A stretch of 64,000 nucleotides of DNA. It comes from Thermocrinis ruber. Its GTDB lineage: Bacteria > Aquificota > Aquificia > Aquificales > Aquificaceae. Shown here in pieces: positions 62,400 to 64,000 of the stretch. The DNA lies in contig NZ_CP007028.1 of assembly GCF_000512735.1 (NCBI RefSeq), positions 124,001 to 188,000 of the forward strand, read 5' to 3'. A program made the translations under genes and the position numbers. The stretch's first letter is position 1; the number at the start of each line of letters is the position of its first letter. The notes under the pieces are model-generated. The model saw only the letters and a program-made list of their open reading frames with translations, was not told the DNA's origin and searched no databases.

Positions 62400-62479
62400 A
62401 GCCCCCGCACCCGGGACGGCGGGCTTACCGTTGCTCCCTTTCGGGCCTGGCGGGGTTCACCCTGTCCCGTTGCGAGGGT
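62400..62479 (-). ncRNA. ffs: Signal recognition particle 4.5S RNA
   Basis: The minus strand contains the conserved SRP core, GTGAACCCCGCCAGGCCCG then AAAGGGAGCAACGGTAAGC, with the GGAA-type tetraloop region written CCCGAAAGGG. The flanks pair (CGCA with TGCG and CGGGAC with GTCCCG), closing the rod, and a T-run (62396-62400) follows. The length is about 80 nt, the short 4.5S type without an Alu domain. A minus-strand TATAAT at 62491-62486 puts the start near 62479. Confidence 0.9.
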
Positions 62480-62481
62480 AG

Positions 62482-64000
<1,519 letters not shown>

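Overview
The window looks like a piece of an Aquificaceae chromosome (Hydrogenobacter/Thermocrinis/Aquifex-like hyperthermophile). Pointers: an Aquifex-type thioredoxin-fold [2Fe-2S] ferredoxin, a carB gene ending at the N-terminal half, a short MetRS without its tRNA-binding appendix, an rpmH-yidD-yidC cluster with no rnpA, RNase HIII, ATP synthase subunit c with a signal-peptide-like N-terminus, an A2-type haem-copper oxidase, Lys/Glu/Arg-rich proteins and extreme gene packing. Genes overlap by 1-66 bp and very few gaps exceed 100 bp. No tRNA, rRNA, CRISPR array, IS element or prophage was seen. One RNA gene, the SRP 4.5S RNA (ffs), is present.

Layout. 1-9.6 kb: thrC (5' cut), RND exporter behind a TetR-type operator, rnhC, aldehyde dehydrogenase-ccdA, leuB and a FlgT/FG-GAP-like exported protein. 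9.6-13.6 kb (minus): flagellar filament block fliC, flaG, fliD, fliS and a FliT-like gene, with a sigma28-like promoter before fliC. 13.7-22.4 kb: ferredoxin, hfq, ADP-ribosylglycohydrolase, htpX, smpB, an AI-2E-type permease, methyltransferase, mtnP, radC, murE and small membrane proteins. 22.5-26.5 kb (minus): cytochrome oxidase operon coxC-sco-coxB-coxA. 26.9-35.5 kb: uppS-cdsA, secretin, nfeD, Nfu scaffold, nrnA, lpd. 35.5-39.3 kb: atpB-atpE, rpmH-yidD-yidC, hldD. 39.3-44.7 kb: PhoR-like kinase; a four-gene signalling operon (Roadblock protein, MglA-like GTPase, PATAN/DUF4388-like protein, c-haem HAMP sensor); phoU behind a Pho-box-like element; tmk. 44.7-55.5 kb: glgA, rfaE2, a 39-codon ORF, carB N-half, S2P protease, DUF151 nuclease, LolD-like ATPase, nadC, glgP, a double ferritin-like protein, gmhA, nadK. 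55.4-64 kb: PHP phosphoesterase, trpS, polysaccharide deacetylase, Ser/Thr kinase, CtpA-like protease, P-loop kinase, DsbC-like protein, V4R-like protein, histidine phosphatase, ffs, metG and the start of an FAD enzyme.

How it fits together: mostly core metabolism (threonine, leucine, NAD, pyrimidine, methylthioadenosine salvage, glycogen), envelope building (MurE, UppS, CdsA, LPS heptose genes gmhA, rfaE2 and hldD, YidC), aerobic respiration with its Sco/thiol maturation factors, and motility. The least conventional parts are the GTPase/Roadblock/PATAN/haem-sensor operon at 40.3-43.4 kb and a recurring promoter layout in which a TATAAT/TAAAAT box sits 6-10 nt before the start codon with no Shine-Dalgarno sequence, suggesting many leaderless mRNAs. 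Several divergent pairs share a palindromic -10 box. All function calls come from reading motifs in the translated sequence; no database search was run.
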